A DNA stretch of 64,000 nt from Anaeramoeba flamelloides (lineage: Eukaryota > Metamonada > Anaeramoebidae): positions 1,488,001 to 1,552,000 of the forward strand of contig JANTQA010000047.1 of NCBI GenBank assembly GCA_027625915.1. The letters are read 5' to 3'. The translations under genes and the position numbers were made by a program. Positions 22,601 to 32,736 of the stretch are shown here, one piece after another (positions within the stretch are counted from its first letter, which is position 1; every line of letters starts with the position of its first letter). A model generated the notes under the pieces. That model worked only from the letters and a program-made list of their open reading frames with translations. It did no database searches and was not told the origin of the DNA.

Positions 22601-25600
22601 ATTATTAATGTGCTTGACTGATTTAGTTCTTTGGCGTAAAGGATTAGTATTATGGATCGAATTATAAAAAAATTGATTATTTTTAAAATTGTCTTGCTGC
22701 TGTTGTTTAGAGGGTGTATTTTCAGTCATTTGATCAATAATGCTTTTAGTTTTTGCCTTCTGGATCCGAGTAGTCTTATTGCCATTCCATTGAATAAATA
22801 TTAGATCATTCAAATGATTAAACAATGCTATAAATGAACAATCGTGTCTTAATGATTCTTTGATAAAGCTTACTCTTTCGACATCTAACAAGGGAGTAAT
22901 TCTAATCAAAATTTTATCATTATTCTTTAATAAGTCACGAGTATTAATTACAACATTGATTATCTCTTCTTGTGATAATGACCCGAGCATTGAATCATTC
23001 ATATTTAATATTGTTTCAATTTTTTCGGTACTATCACCAACTTTAATTACATTCCAAGGCAGATCTTTCCCATATTGATCAATTTTTTCGTTATTATTAA
23101 TAAGTTTAAATATTTGATGTGGCTTAATTTCTTGTTCATTTTTTTTCTTTGCGTTCTTTTTCTTGTTCATGTTTTTTTGGCTCTTTGAACTTGCTTTTTT
23201 GAAATCATCATCAGTATTATTTAAGATTTCAATTTCTTCTTCATCATTTTCAAATTCAGACATTTCTTCACCAACATCAACATTATTGTCATTATCATCA
23301 TCATCATCGGAGATATTACCAGTACTTGTACTAGTAGTGGTAGTGGTGTTGGTATTGGTGTTTAAATCTGATAATAAATTTTCTGGTAATTGATATCTTA
23401 AAATGTCAATACCCCTGGTCCATTTTAATTTTTCTTCGATGCAATCTGCAAGGAAAATATATTCTTCGCCGTTTTTTTCAATTATTTTAAAAGCCGATTC
23501 AATTTCGTTTTTCGTCAATCCCAATTCTTTAATCACCTTGGATGATAATTCTGCATTTGGCTTTATCGTTAGAATTTTTACTAATAATATTTCAAGTGAT
23601 GCAGAACTTTCATTTTTTTTTTTGGATTGCTGATTCGATGAATAACAGAAAAATTTTGAATCAATAATTTGACAATACATTTTCCGAAACTTGTAAGGCT
23701 TTGAACTTAATTGTATAATCATTAAATTCCCCTCAAGTCTATCTATTTGGAAGCCCAAGGTTTCGCCTTCCTCTTCACCAGTGACAAATGCCTTTTTAAA
23801 TTCTGCAATTTTAATTGACCATTTCAATTTTTCAATCCAAAACAACTTGGATTTTTTCGAATCTGTTGTGAAATGATAAGTTTTGATTGGGTATTCCAAA
23901 TCAAAAGCAAACTTGCCAGATTTTTTCTCTTCGTATGTTTGTGGCAAATCAATTACTTCCAAATTGTACAAATATAGGGTTAAATATGGATCACTAGATT
24001 TTTCACTTAAGTACAACTCTAAAAATGGTGGCGAAATGACAGAATAAAAAAGCTTTGTTGTAGTGTGCACCTGTAATGTTAGATGCCCATATATCTTACA
24101 GTTATTAATAATATTTTTCAAAATCGAGACTTCGTCCATCTCAGTGATCGTTTCTTTAATTTCTAATTGATCTTGCTTACTAAATCGATAGCTGAGCACA
24201 TAAATGTTGTCAGCCATTTTTAACCCCAAGGGGAATCTATAGCTTGGGCTAATGTAGATGGAATGGGTATTTATTTGCTCCTTTGTGATTAATTTTTTTT
24301 TGTATAATAACTTTTTTAAATCTAAAACAGTCAGATCTTGTGTTACTAGTACCCCCTTAACAAAATTTAATGGGTGTAATAATATTTTTGTTAATAATGG
24401 CATCTCGATCCCAGACTGATTTAAGTAAAATTTGTCTAATAATTCAATTGTTTCTCCATTTTTGATTTGATATTTCTTGAGTACCTCTTCATTTTTTAAT
24501 AACACCGGGTAAATCGAATTTTCATAGTCTCCTGGAATTATTGCAGCAAGTTTTGTCAAATCTTTAATAATATGGATTTGATCACTTATTTTTTCTAAAT
24601 TCTCCTTGATTGTTAAATTTATATGGATTATCATTTTTTCACTTTCATAATTTTTTGATGGAATGCCTATTTTAATTTCAACCAATTCCTCATCTTCTTT
24701 CTCTGAAAAAATGAAACTATTATTGTTTAATAATGATTTCATATTTTTATAACCAGTCCTTGGACTAGAAACAAAAATCTTATTATTTTTATGGTTCTTA
24801 TTCATTAAATTCATGGATTTATTCATATATTGTTTTTCGTTATTATTATTATTAATATTGATCGGTTTGTTTTTTGATTGGGATTTTTGGTTTTTGTTTT
24901 CTTCTTCCTTGTCTTTATCTTTTTCAATTTCTTGTTGTTTTTCGTTTTCAATTTCTTTTTGTTTTTCTTTGATCTTTTTCAATTCTTTTTCTTTTTCTTT
25001 TTCTTTTTTTTCATTTTCGTTGTCTAGTGATTCTTCTTTTTCCATTTCTTTTTCATCTTTTGTAAATTTGGCTTTAATGGTTTTGTTTTTGTCAGTTAGT
25101 AATAATGAGTTGATCAAATCTAACCACTTTTCTGTAATTTCTTTTTTGGTTGACTTAAAAAAATAGTTTCGATCATATCCCTGTAATTGGAAGATATTTT
25201 TTCTTGATGATTTTTTGGATTCAACCCAAATACAAGATAAAATTTTTTCTAAATGAATGAATGGCCTTTTGTGGTGCTTTTTAGTATCGCCTTCCCGATA
25301 ATGCACTAACGCTGGGATTTGTGAATAAATAATACATTTTTCTTTCACAAATTTTTTTTTGATTCCTCGCTTTGTCAACTGAAATAATTCCCCTTCAATG
25401 ATTGTGGGCTCCTTTTCGGGATCTCCAATTAGCAATTTGATTCTGTTTTCAATCGTGTGGATCCATTGCTTACAGAGCTTCTCACTTGTTGCCCGTAAGA
25501 CATAGGTTCGCTTCTTTGTAGAAAGATTGAAACATAACTTCTTATGTTTGGGTGTTACCTCAGTGTTTCGAGAAACAGAAGTTACCTGGCAGAGGTCAAC

Positions 25601-25741
25601 AAATCCTTGGGATGTGGAATCATTTTCGTTTTTGAAATAAAAAAGATAATGTGATCGGAAACAAAAAAATCTTAATTTCCAGACTGGGACATAGCGACTT
25701 GGATTTTGTTTATACAACCAACCTGAGTTAAGATTTGTCAT
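19646..25741 (-). CDS. Multi-PH, gelsolin-repeat, villin-headpiece protein (villidin/supervillin-like)
   Basis: Single-exon, 2031 residues. In order: PH domain at about 5-105 (SGWLYKQ...; W in KLCKQWIHTIE); second PH at 113-218 (EGELFQL...; EKWLDLINSLLL); Lys/Glu-rich linker 225-310; possible ubiquitin-like fold 345-440; two more PH-like regions at about 560-680 and 690-835; gelsolin-like modules at about 880-1010, 1205-1370 (SEIFLWFGNFTT), 1560-1720 (AAYFWIGKFFP) and 1760-1920 (GIFIWIGRSSTT); and a C-terminal headpiece at 1957-2031 ending YEQKNIIKKELYLL, which has the helix but lacks the usual Trp. Asp/Asn runs lie near 1380. Gelsolin/headpiece proteins bind and organise actin; PH domains suggest membrane attachment. 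It resembles Dictyostelium villidin but shows no WD40 repeats. The ATG is the first in frame; it is divergent from the TPR gene. Confidence 0.88.
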   Translation of the reverse strand: MTNLNSGWLYKQNPSRYVPVWKLRFFCFRSHYLFYFKNENDSTSQGFVDLCQVTSVSRNTEVTPKHKKLCFNLSTKKRTYVLRATSEKLCKQWIHTIENRIKLLIGDPEKEPTIIEGELFQLTKRGIKKKFVKEKCIIYSQIPALVHYREGDTKKHHKRPFIHLEKILSCIWVESKKSSRKNIFQLQGYDRNYFFKSTKKEITEKWLDLINSLLLTDKNKTIKAKFTKDEKEMEKEESLDNENEKKEKEKEKELKKIKEKQKEIENEKQQEIEKDKDKEEENKNQKSQSKNKPININNNNNEKQYMNKSMNLMNKNHKNNKIFVSSPRTGYKNMKSLLNNNSFIFSEKEDEELVEIKIGIPSKNYESEKMIIHINLTIKENLEKISDQIHIIKDLTKLAAIIPGDYENSIYPVLLKNEEVLKKYQIKNGETIELLDKFYLNQSGIEMPLLTKILLHPLNFVKGVLVTQDLTVLDLKKLLYKKKLITKEQINTHSIYISPSYRFPLGLKMADNIYVLSYRFSKQDQLEIKETITEMDEVSILKNIINNCKIYGHLTLQVHTTTKLFYSVISPPFLELYLSEKSSDPYLTLYLYNLEVIDLPQTYEEKKSGKFAFDLEYPIKTYHFTTDSKKSKLFWIEKLKWSIKIAEFKKAFVTGEEEGETLGFQIDRLEGNLMIIQLSSKPYKFRKMYCQIIDSKFFCYSSNQQSKKKNESSASLEILLVKILTIKPNAELSSKVIKELGLTKNEIESAFKIIEKNGEEYIFLADCIEEKLKWTRGIDILRYQLPENLLSDLNTNTNTTTTTSTSTGNISDDDDDNDNNVDVGEEMSEFENDEEEIEILNNTDDDFKKASSKSQKNMNKKKNAKKKNEQEIKPHQIFKLINNNEKIDQYGKDLPWNVIKVGDSTEKIETILNMNDSMLGSLSQEEIINVVINTRDLLKNNDKILIRITPLLDVERVSFIKESLRHDCSFIALFNHLNDLIFIQWNGNKTTRIQKAKTKSIIDQMTENTPSKQQQQDNFKNNQFFYNSIHNTNPLRQRTKSVKHINNKEKNQNLSQLSKKTFHNNFMDLKKKTNNINNKNSDRKNFEHIKTKKKKSDPIKIKNKKLKNKKKSTKKKYQTHLSGKMSAPSKKKKASIIRDHSLYDDLELFMSLSIGEKNTLDNRLSPNSLKAPIMTNSHSFGFTRYYINEEIHDKQPNNNNNNNGKNEDALDYKNADKILFWSQFNLKIPLTKLNEEDGNYHKEEKNVKLYRISKNKFRKIECIKECELKKLRYNSLESNFCYILDANSEIFLWFGNFTTLAQRKLTTRLARAIKYQIKRKTPSFAFAVLDKRENALFKEKFEDSKTIFGIKNDNFNLLKQNKSNNKLLLNNNNNNNNNDDDDDDDGDDDDDDDDDKNKNHKNNQLEIYRSDEELIIVNLFNKMIIQWIENLIQNILITFKCKNKNIEKNINYIKNILMKLNKEKSELYKIILKKIIRKNNINVDNLNNLENIFEQFFNNIIDDNDDENEDENQNKTLIKKEIQIWQYDTELEELIESDLDMMGHFFSHEIYIVIEKLIYSSIRSNIPFGETIVHYWKGRDTENFENFNFDSFFNAELPKSAKNADIQFRVAQQRESNQFFNLFNNNLIIHKTKNKLGNPNNYLYQIRKHKLSGGFQAIEVDPISNWLNPRDCFLLHCDQAAYFWIGKFFPKQDIIQAKILVNKLQGEEIIINSESGIDYTLNEINKVLMNSGVIEIKEGNEPKQFWDNLTHQQSYFKDSINQSKSKFPFSLFIISQDLEILNNNENGNNNNDKNKKINIQNKKGKKMKKNKKKKNKKNNKKNKNKNKNKNKSEFTIFHTNYFIQDDLGEKETAILISDYDGIFIWIGRSSTTLHRKISLKLAQLFSKEFNLKIKGVINSYDEPLIFSRYFHGWSTSKFPEEKKSPPPPSTQEKLILDTQKYLDQIETSSKNQILSYHFLLQIAYELLDKKKPNLEKLKNLGIKNINQIDKNKLEEYLIDSDFMELFNISREEFNLIPYEQKNIIKKELYLL

Positions 25742-26480
25742 TTAAAAAAGAAGTTGATTCAAGTCTTGTTTTATTCTCTTTTAATTGATTAAAGAGGAAA
25801 AAAATCTTTTTGGTGAATGTTTTTTTTTCTTATTTTTTATTTTTGGATGAATTAAGAGAAAAAATGATCTTAAATTTATTCAACATTTTTTTTTTAAAAA
25901 TTGCTTGTTATACCTTTTGAGAAAAAAAATAGTTCCATAACAATTTAGTTCCTTATAGGTGTGAAAGTTTTTTTCATTAGTTTTTTGAGTTGGGGTTACT
26001 TATGTTTAATAAATAGATGTATTTTTCAAAATAACACATAATCTTTTTTTAGAATCAAACAAAGTTGAACTAATTTGTATTAATTTCATTATTTCTCCAA
26101 GTGTTAAGGCCAAACTTGTTTATGAAAATATCGCAAAAACTTTAATTATTTTGTTTGTTTCTTTTGCTTTTCACTATAAATATTAAGGGTCGTTTCGTTA
26201 AGGTGAAAATATTTTTTATAAAAAAGTAAAAAAGCATATTTGATTTTTATCAGTCACTAAGACTAATCAAAAAAAAACAACCTATGGTGTGTGAATGATC
26301 TCGAACAATCAATAAGAAAAAATAAGGTGATTGTTAGAAATAAGAATCATCAAGTTAAACTTAATTTCCAATTAGAATGGTTGAGAATGATTATTTTGAA
26401 AACAATTGTGGTGAGTTTGGAGTTGTCTCGCTCTTGGTTTCTTTTCAAGATCTTGAAATTTTTTTTTCATTTTTTTCTAC
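25742..26480. other. Intergenic DNA between divergent genes, left part
   Basis: 5' flank of the gelsolin/headpiece gene. T-rich; the frame at 26291-26500 overlaps the following foldback element and is not supported as a gene. Confidence 0.45.
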
Positions 26481-26484
26481 TTAA

Positions 26485-27028
26485 GGTTTACAATCCCTGA
26501 AACTGGAAAGAAAGATTGTTTTTATTTAGTATAGTGACATATTATTTTGGTTGTTAGCTGAATGATCTTTAACTTGGTATGAATTTAATAGTGGTTCAAA
26601 AATTCAAGTTATATCAATATATTTTTCTTTTTCGCCGAAATCCGAATATAAGAGTCCAAGATTAATAGATTGGTAGATATTTAAGAATAAATATTGTTAT
26701 TTTGGTTGTAGAATAAAATTCTGTTTTACTTTTTATTCAATTAACAAAATAAAAAAAATTTAATTTAAAAGCTCCCAATAAAACTAAGCCATACTAAAAA
26801 TTTCAATCAACACACCTCAAACTACAGTTATTTATAATTTAACATTAAGGCCAATTAACCTTACACTCTTAATTCAGATTTTCAAAAAATTATAAATAAA
26901 TTGTCAAAAATTGCCATTTTGAACCACTATTAAAACACAGAAACAGATCGATTAGCTCAGAACCAAAACAATACGTCACTATATTAAATAAAGACAATCT
27001 TTTTTTCCAGTTTCAGAGATTGTAAATC
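26485..27028. mobile_element. TTAA foldback element with ~190 bp arms (family F1), copy 1
   Basis: Left arm starts GGTTTACAATCCCTGAAACT; the right arm in reverse complement reads GATTTACAATCTCTGAAACT. The arms continue in parallel through TTTATTTAGTATAGTGAC and TTTTAATAGTGGTTCAAAA-like blocks for about 190 bases each. TTAA (26481-26484) precedes it; the right flank has decayed (TAAT). The asymmetric centre (CTCCCAATAAAA) matches, inverted, the centre of the copy at 60203-60757. Confidence 0.82.
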
Positions 27029-28436
27029 TAATAAGTAGTATTTTTCTCTCAAGAAGAATGAACAACATCATTAATTTTCAAATCTGGAGTGTGATAAAAC
27101 TACCACAAATTGGATTAAATTCAATTTAATTTATTTTTTATAAAAAAAAATAATTTGTTTAAAATTATAGAAATTAAAGTATTTGAATAATAAAAATAAG
27201 AGAAAGATTAATTGCTTATTTCAAATTTGAATTTTTGATATTGAGAATCTTTGTCAAGTATTTTTTTAAAATTCGATTTATTGTAAATGATTATTCTTTG
27301 AATTTTCTTTTTTGTTAATTGAATTTTTTTTTTTTCAAAAACTTTGATTTTTGTTGATTTATTAGATTTTGAAATTGAGAATATAAAAACAAAATTTTTT
27401 TATGACTAATTTTAATTTATTATTTTTATTTTTTTCTTGTGTCATTTTCATTTTTTTTTCAACAATTGAATTTTTATAGTATTGAAATTATGTTAACCAA
27501 AAAAGAGGACTTTAGTAATATTTTGTCTGTTTAATAATTTACTCTTGGGTGTGAAGCAAATCAATTGTAAGTGACATGGCCTATAAAAAAGAGATTTTTT
27601 TTTTTTTTGATAAATTGATAATTCTATTGGTGTTTTATTATTGTTATAGTTCTCAATCAATACCAATATTGGTCAAAATTATAGAAGGAAAATCTACTTA
27701 CAATTAAGTTAGGTTGTTTAACAAACAACTTCTTTTTGAATTTTGGTTTATGGACCTTTAAAATAATGATTTGTAATTTTTTTTTATTTGCTTCTTGAGA
27801 ATCTGTGAATTCTTGTTTTTGGTTTTATCATATTTTTTTTAATGCATTTTTTTTTTGTTAACTAAAAATAAACTCAAAAAAATTCCCATTCAGCTTTCAA
27901 AAATGGTTTTGAACAACAAAGACAATATTTAAACTCTTTAATTCTTAAAATCAGTTTAAATATTTTATTACCCTTTTAGAATTGGGATTTTCGATGATTT
28001 GTAATATTTCTTGGAATGTGAATATTTTCAAAAGCTGAATGAAAATATTGATCTTTTTATTTTATAATTATTTTTATCCAACAATTTCCTGATCATTAAC
28101 AATTAAAAATATTCTCAGGTACTATTTTCAAGTCTCTAATTCACTATGACATAAATGATAAACAAGTGATTTTCCGAACTTTACTGTCTTTTTCTTTTGA
28201 ATTAGTCTCCATTAATAATGAACTCCCAAAAACTTAAACAATGTTCTACCTGGGTTTACTTGGTTTGAAACTACTTGTCATAAAAAACAATCAAAAAATG
28301 AAGATCTAAATCAAAACCCCTTAAAAAGTAGATTTTATTTTTTTCTCTTTTTTGCTTGCTTTTTGTTTTTCTAAAAAACCATAAATTAGAAAGAAACAAT
28401 TGCTTTAAATTTATAATTTCATTTCAGTTGAACAAA
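27029..28436. other. Intergenic DNA between divergent genes, right part
   Basis: 5' flank of the TPR gene. Immediately before its ATG the sequence runs TTTCATTTCAG then TTGAACAAA, which could be a 3' splice site of a 5'-UTR intron. No other feature recognised. Confidence 0.4.
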
Positions 28437-30854
28437 ATGAGTCAAAGTTCCAAAAAAAAACAACAAGAATTAACACTACTGTTACAGAAAGGATTTGGAT
28501 ATTTCCGATCAAAAAATTATCCCGAAGCCTTGCGTTATTTAAACCAAGCACTTAAATTGGATCCACCAAATGCAGATCCAATTTATTTTAATCGTGGGTT
28601 GCTTTACAACACGACAGGCAAGCATCAAAAGGCACTTGAAGATTTCTCTTCAGCGATCCAAATCAATTCCAAAAATGCAGTCTACTTCTCGAAAAGGGGA
28701 GAGCTCTTGCATAAGCTTGGGAGGGACGAAGAGGCCATTAAGGATCTTACGATGGCAATTAATATGTCCCCCAAGAGGCCCGACTATTTCCAGCTGAGGG
28801 CAAACATTTATGAGCTTTTAGGCAAGTTCCAGCTAGCAATTCAGGATGTGAATCGGCTCGTTGAATTGATCCCAAACAATTTAACGCTCTTAACATGGCG
28901 GGGCCAATTGCTATTAAAATTAAATAAATTAGAAGAGTCTGCAACGCTCTTCAGGCAATTAATCAAAATGTTTAAGGGACCCTCGTCTGCGTTTTTGTAT
29001 TACCATTTGGCCGAAATTTTATTTAAACAGCAAAAAATTCAAGAGTCCATCCTCCACTATCAAGGCGCAATTAAATTGGCTCCCAACAACCACATCTTTT
29101 TATTCAATTTGGGGCATGCCCTGATTAAAAACGAACAATTTCAAGACGCATTGGGATACATTTCAAAGGCAATTAAAATTGCGCCCAATGGCAACCAAAA
29201 CCCAAACTATCTTTTTGCTCATGGCCTATGCTTGTTAAGGACAGACGAATACCAAAAGGCCATTTTAGATTTTACACGTGCGCTCAAAGTCAACCCTGAA
29301 TTCCCTTCGATTTATTTGTATCGTGGTATCTGTTATAATAAACTCTCACAAAACACCTTAGCCATCGAGGATTTTAAAATTGCTATTCAGCTGGATCCAA
29401 AGCAATTGGAATATTATTTCCATATGTCCCAGTGCCTTGCAGAAATTGGTGAATACCATGAAGCCATCGAAAAAATTTCGATCGTTTTAAAATGCAATCC
29501 AAAGGATTTCCGTTCATACAAATTACTTGCTGAATGCCAATTTATGATTGAGGAATGGGAACTGTCTTTAAAGAGTTTCAAAATGATTTATGAAAATATG
29601 AAAAATGATGATCCAGAAATTCAAAAGATTCTTGAAAAAAAATCAAATGAGAAAAAAAATGAACAGGAAAAGGAAAAGGAAAAAGTTGAAGAAAAAGAAA
29701 AAGAAAAAGAAAAGGAAAAGGAAAAGGAAAAGGAAAAGGAAAAAGAAAAAGAAAAAGAAAATCCAAAAGAAAAGGAAAAGGAAAAGGAAAAGGAAAAAAT
29801 TGATGAAAAAGTCGATCAAAAATCTGAATTAATAATCCAGGTGTTATGTAAAATTGGACAATGCTATATCAAATTAGAAGATTTAGAAAATGCAGAAAAA
29901 TATTTCCATTTAGCACTTGACATTCGGCCCAATTCGGTAGACGCTCGCACAGGAAGAGGGGCAGTTAGATTCCTTCGCAAAGAATATGCAAAGGCTTTAC
30001 CAGATCTCGAAGAATGTTATAATGTTGGGGGTAAGAAAACTGCAGCACTTACTTACTTGGCTGATACGTGCTTCTTTCTTGGACATTTTAAAAAGGCCGC
30101 AAATTATTATGAAATAATTGATAAAGCAGATCCAAAAAATGAAGATGCACTATTTCTTTGTGCTCAGTCTTATATGAAAATTGCAAATTTCAAATTGGCA
30201 ATTAAAAAATGTAAAAAAGCCATCTTACAGGAAAAAACGGATCTTTCAAGATTTTATAACTTGTTAGGAATGGCTTTTACTTCAATTGAAAAGTATCCAA
30301 AATCATTGAAAAAGTATGAAAAGGCATTGAAATTATCCAAAAATAATCCTGTTTATCTTTTCAATCATGCCGTAACACTCTTAAAAATGGAGCAAATTGA
30401 AAATGCTAAAAAGGAATTGATGACATGCTGTGAATTGGATCCAAAAAATGATGGTTACCATTTTTGGCTTGCAAAATGTCATAGCCAATTAAAACAAAAT
30501 GAAAAGTCTATTAAACAATTAAAAATATCAATAGAATTAAAATCTGATGAGCCACAATATTATTTTGCCAGAGGTTTAGAATACGCTCAAATTGGGGAAA
30601 AAGAATTGTCCCTTAATGATCTTAAAAAGGCTTTAAGTTTTGACAAAGAAAACGAACATTATTTATCGCTAATCGAAAAAATTAAAAACGATAAACCAGT
30701 AAAGGAAAATGAAAATGAAAAGGAAAAGGGAAATGAAAATGAAAAGGAAAAGGAAAAGGAAAATGAAAAGGAAGTGGTAGAAAAGGATGAAGGTGGAAAA
30801 AATGAAAACGAAAAAGAAAAAAACGAAAAAGGAAAAGAAAAAAACGATGATTAA
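28437..30854 (+). CDS. Tetratricopeptide-repeat (TPR) protein
   Basis: 805 residues from the ATG at 28437 (MSQSSKKKQQEL); the frame is open upstream but has no earlier ATG. TPR units of 34 residues run almost end to end, with the W/L-G-Y-A-F-A-P pattern visible: GYFRSKNYPEALRYLNQALK, LLYNTTGKHQKALEDFSSAI, RGICYNKLSQNTLAIEDF, CQFMIEEWELSLKSF, GMAFTSIEKYPKSLKKYEKA. About sixteen units in two blocks are split by a Lys/Glu repeat at residues 400-460; a second Lys/Glu/Asn-rich tail fills 754-805. There is no enzymatic or J domain. TPR solenoids are scaffolds for protein complexes; the partner is unknown. The first block is GC-richer than its surroundings. Resemblance to the OGT/Bardet-Biedl-type TPR class is only generic. 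Confidence 0.87.
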   Translation: MSQSSKKKQQELTLLLQKGFGYFRSKNYPEALRYLNQALKLDPPNADPIYFNRGLLYNTTGKHQKALEDFSSAIQINSKNAVYFSKRGELLHKLGRDEEAIKDLTMAINMSPKRPDYFQLRANIYELLGKFQLAIQDVNRLVELIPNNLTLLTWRGQLLLKLNKLEESATLFRQLIKMFKGPSSAFLYYHLAEILFKQQKIQESILHYQGAIKLAPNNHIFLFNLGHALIKNEQFQDALGYISKAIKIAPNGNQNPNYLFAHGLCLLRTDEYQKAILDFTRALKVNPEFPSIYLYRGICYNKLSQNTLAIEDFKIAIQLDPKQLEYYFHMSQCLAEIGEYHEAIEKISIVLKCNPKDFRSYKLLAECQFMIEEWELSLKSFKMIYENMKNDDPEIQKILEKKSNEKKNEQEKEKEKVEEKEKEKEKEKEKEKEKEKEKEKENPKEKEKEKEKEKIDEKVDQKSELIIQVLCKIGQCYIKLEDLENAEKYFHLALDIRPNSVDARTGRGAVRFLRKEYAKALPDLEECYNVGGKKTAALTYLADTCFFLGHFKKAANYYEIIDKADPKNEDALFLCAQSYMKIANFKLAIKKCKKAILQEKTDLSRFYNLLGMAFTSIEKYPKSLKKYEKALKLSKNNPVYLFNHAVTLLKMEQIENAKKELMTCCELDPKNDGYHFWLAKCHSQLKQNEKSIKQLKISIELKSDEPQYYFARGLEYAQIGEKELSLNDLKKALSFDKENEHYLSLIEKIKNDKPVKENENEKEKGNENEKEKEKENEKEVVEKDEGGKNENEKEKNEKGKEKNDD

Positions 30855-31094
30855 AGAAAATTTGAAAGAAAATGGGAAAAAAGATGAAGAAAAATTACGA
30901 ATAATATTAAAATTTTGATAAGAAATATTTTTAATATCTTTTCAAAAACTTGATATTCAATACTCAAAATCTTTTTTCCAAGCAAAAAAATAAATTTAAA
31001 TTTGTATTGAATGTTTTTTAATAATTACCTAATTTTGTTTTTTTTTTTCCTATTTTATTATAACGACTATGATTTCTTTTTAGGAATTAGGAAA
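30855..31094. other. 3' flank of TPR gene
   Basis: Short AT-rich spacer before the hairpin array; nothing recognised. Confidence 0.4.
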
Positions 31095-31645
31095 GTGTGG
31101 TTGGGTGTCGTAGAGTGACGCCAAGTGCAGTAGAGTGACGTCAAGAGCCTATGTTTTTTTTTTTTTTTTAATTCAAAAGAATAGTGAAAAATCTTTAATT
31201 TTACTAAATTCTTTTAAATTTTGGAAAACTTAACCGCGGTTTTCTTGAGGTTTTTTGTTTTATCTGTTAATTGTTCTATTTTTTTTTTACTTTTCGATTT
31301 ATTTGTGAAGTGTTCTAGGTTTTTTTTGAGTTTTCTATTTTATTTATGAAGTTTCTGGGTTTTTTTTTACTTTTTGAAATAAACTCAAAATTTATTAAAA
31401 GTTTGTGTTTATTTCAAAAAGTAAAAAAAACCTCACGAAAATCTATTGATTTTCCAAATAAAAAGAAAACTCAAGGAAACTTAATGATAATCTAATGATT
31501 TTACAAATAAAACAGAAAACTCAAGAAAACCTAACAAAACTTTTCTAGATAAAACAAAAAACCTCAAGAAAACCGCGGTTAAGTTTTCCAAAATTCAAAA
31601 AAAATAAGTAAAATCAAATATTTTTCTCAATTCTTTAAAATTTTC
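31095..31645. repeat. Modular hairpin array H3, a nested ~0.5 kb palindrome
   Basis: Opens with two tandem ~22-base repeats (GTCGTAGAGTGACGCCAAGT type). A G-type hairpin lies on each side (about 31170-31228 and 31585-31645). Between them a 43-base inverted repeat is perfect: 31223-31265 against 31547-31589, both containing AACCGCGGTTTTCTTGAGG. Its 281-base interior holds further stems, among them TTTTTTTTTACTTTTTGAAA against its complement at about 31360-31430. It lies 0.25 kb downstream of the TPR gene. Confidence 0.88.
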
Positions 31646-32060
31646 AGAAATCTAATGATGGTTTATTTTACGAAAAAAATTAATAAGAAAATTTGTAGAA
31701 ATTTTCGTTTTTATTACTCAATTAAAAACCCTAACTTCAAATAAGTGGAATTAAAAACTCCTCCCTGGAATAAGAGAAAAAAAAATATAAAAAAAAGTTT
31801 GAATTTTTATCACATAATTTTTTTCAATACAAAAAATGAAGAAAGTCTCTTAAAAAGAGGGATTATTTTGTAAAAATTTGTTTTTGAGATTGATTTTTTG
31901 ACTTTTATGAAATATAACATCTATTTTTTAGTCATTTTTTCTACTTATCATTATAAAAATTAGTAATATTATTAAATCAAGTCAGGAATTAATTTGCACA
32001 ATGATCTTGGGAGATAGTTTTCAGCTCCAAAATTGTGAAATATTTTATTCTAAACTATTT
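31646..32060. other. AT-rich intergenic spacer
   Basis: Between the hairpin palindrome and the M3-type element; nothing recognised. Confidence 0.4.
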
Positions 32061-32640
32061 TTCAGAAATGTTGACTCACATTATAATGCTATTGGTGGTG
32101 TTTTTGTTGGTTTATCCTATATTTTTATCAAAAAAATTTTTCAAATTTTGGGTTATATCTCCAAATCATTTGTTCTTGTCAAAATAAATCTTTCAATTTT
32201 AATATCAAAAATTTTTTTTTTTGTTTTTTTAAATTTTGAAAAATTTTTCTTTTCCTTTACTTTTTTTAATACAAAAGATAAAGTGGAAAAAAAAAAATGA
32301 TCTTCGAAAAGCTAAATAATCATAAAGAAAATTAAGACTATATAATGTCATTTAATATATGATATTTTATTATAAGCTAAAAATCTTCGTATTAACTTTT
32401 TTTTTTTATTGGAATTTCAGGTAATAAAAAATCCATAATGCTCATTTCAAAAATTATGACTCATTTTTTTGAAGTTTTTGGTTTTATTTCTTTTAATTTT
32501 TAAAATATCAGGCTTTTATATTTTTAGAATAATTTAGGAGGGAATTAATTATTAATAAGATTTAATAATTAAATGTTCTTGAATCCCTTTTTTACATTAT
32601 CATTTGATTTTTTTACTCTAAATTTTTCTAAAATTACAGA
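32061..32640 (+). mobile_element. Non-autonomous terminal-repeat element, family M3, copy 3 (diverged)
   Basis: Left end TTCAGAAATGTTGACTCACA matches the left end of copy 2 at 16530. The internal direct copy (CATTTCAAAAATTATGACTC, about 32442-32464) and the intervening AAAATCTTCGTATTAAC region align with copies 1 and 2. The right terminus is decayed and its limit is approximate. Confidence 0.58.
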
Positions 32641-32736
32641 ATTTGCAAATGTTATTCTAATCAAACTCTTTTTCAAAATAATATCAACCAAAAAAACAAA
32701 AAAATAAAAATTAAAAAGAAAAAATTTCATAATATT

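Noticed and set aside
29578-29832. Phe/Leu-rich (minus) and Lys/Arg-rich (plus) frames inside the TPR gene
   Set aside because: Out-of-frame readings of the Lys/Glu codon repeat of the TPR protein.
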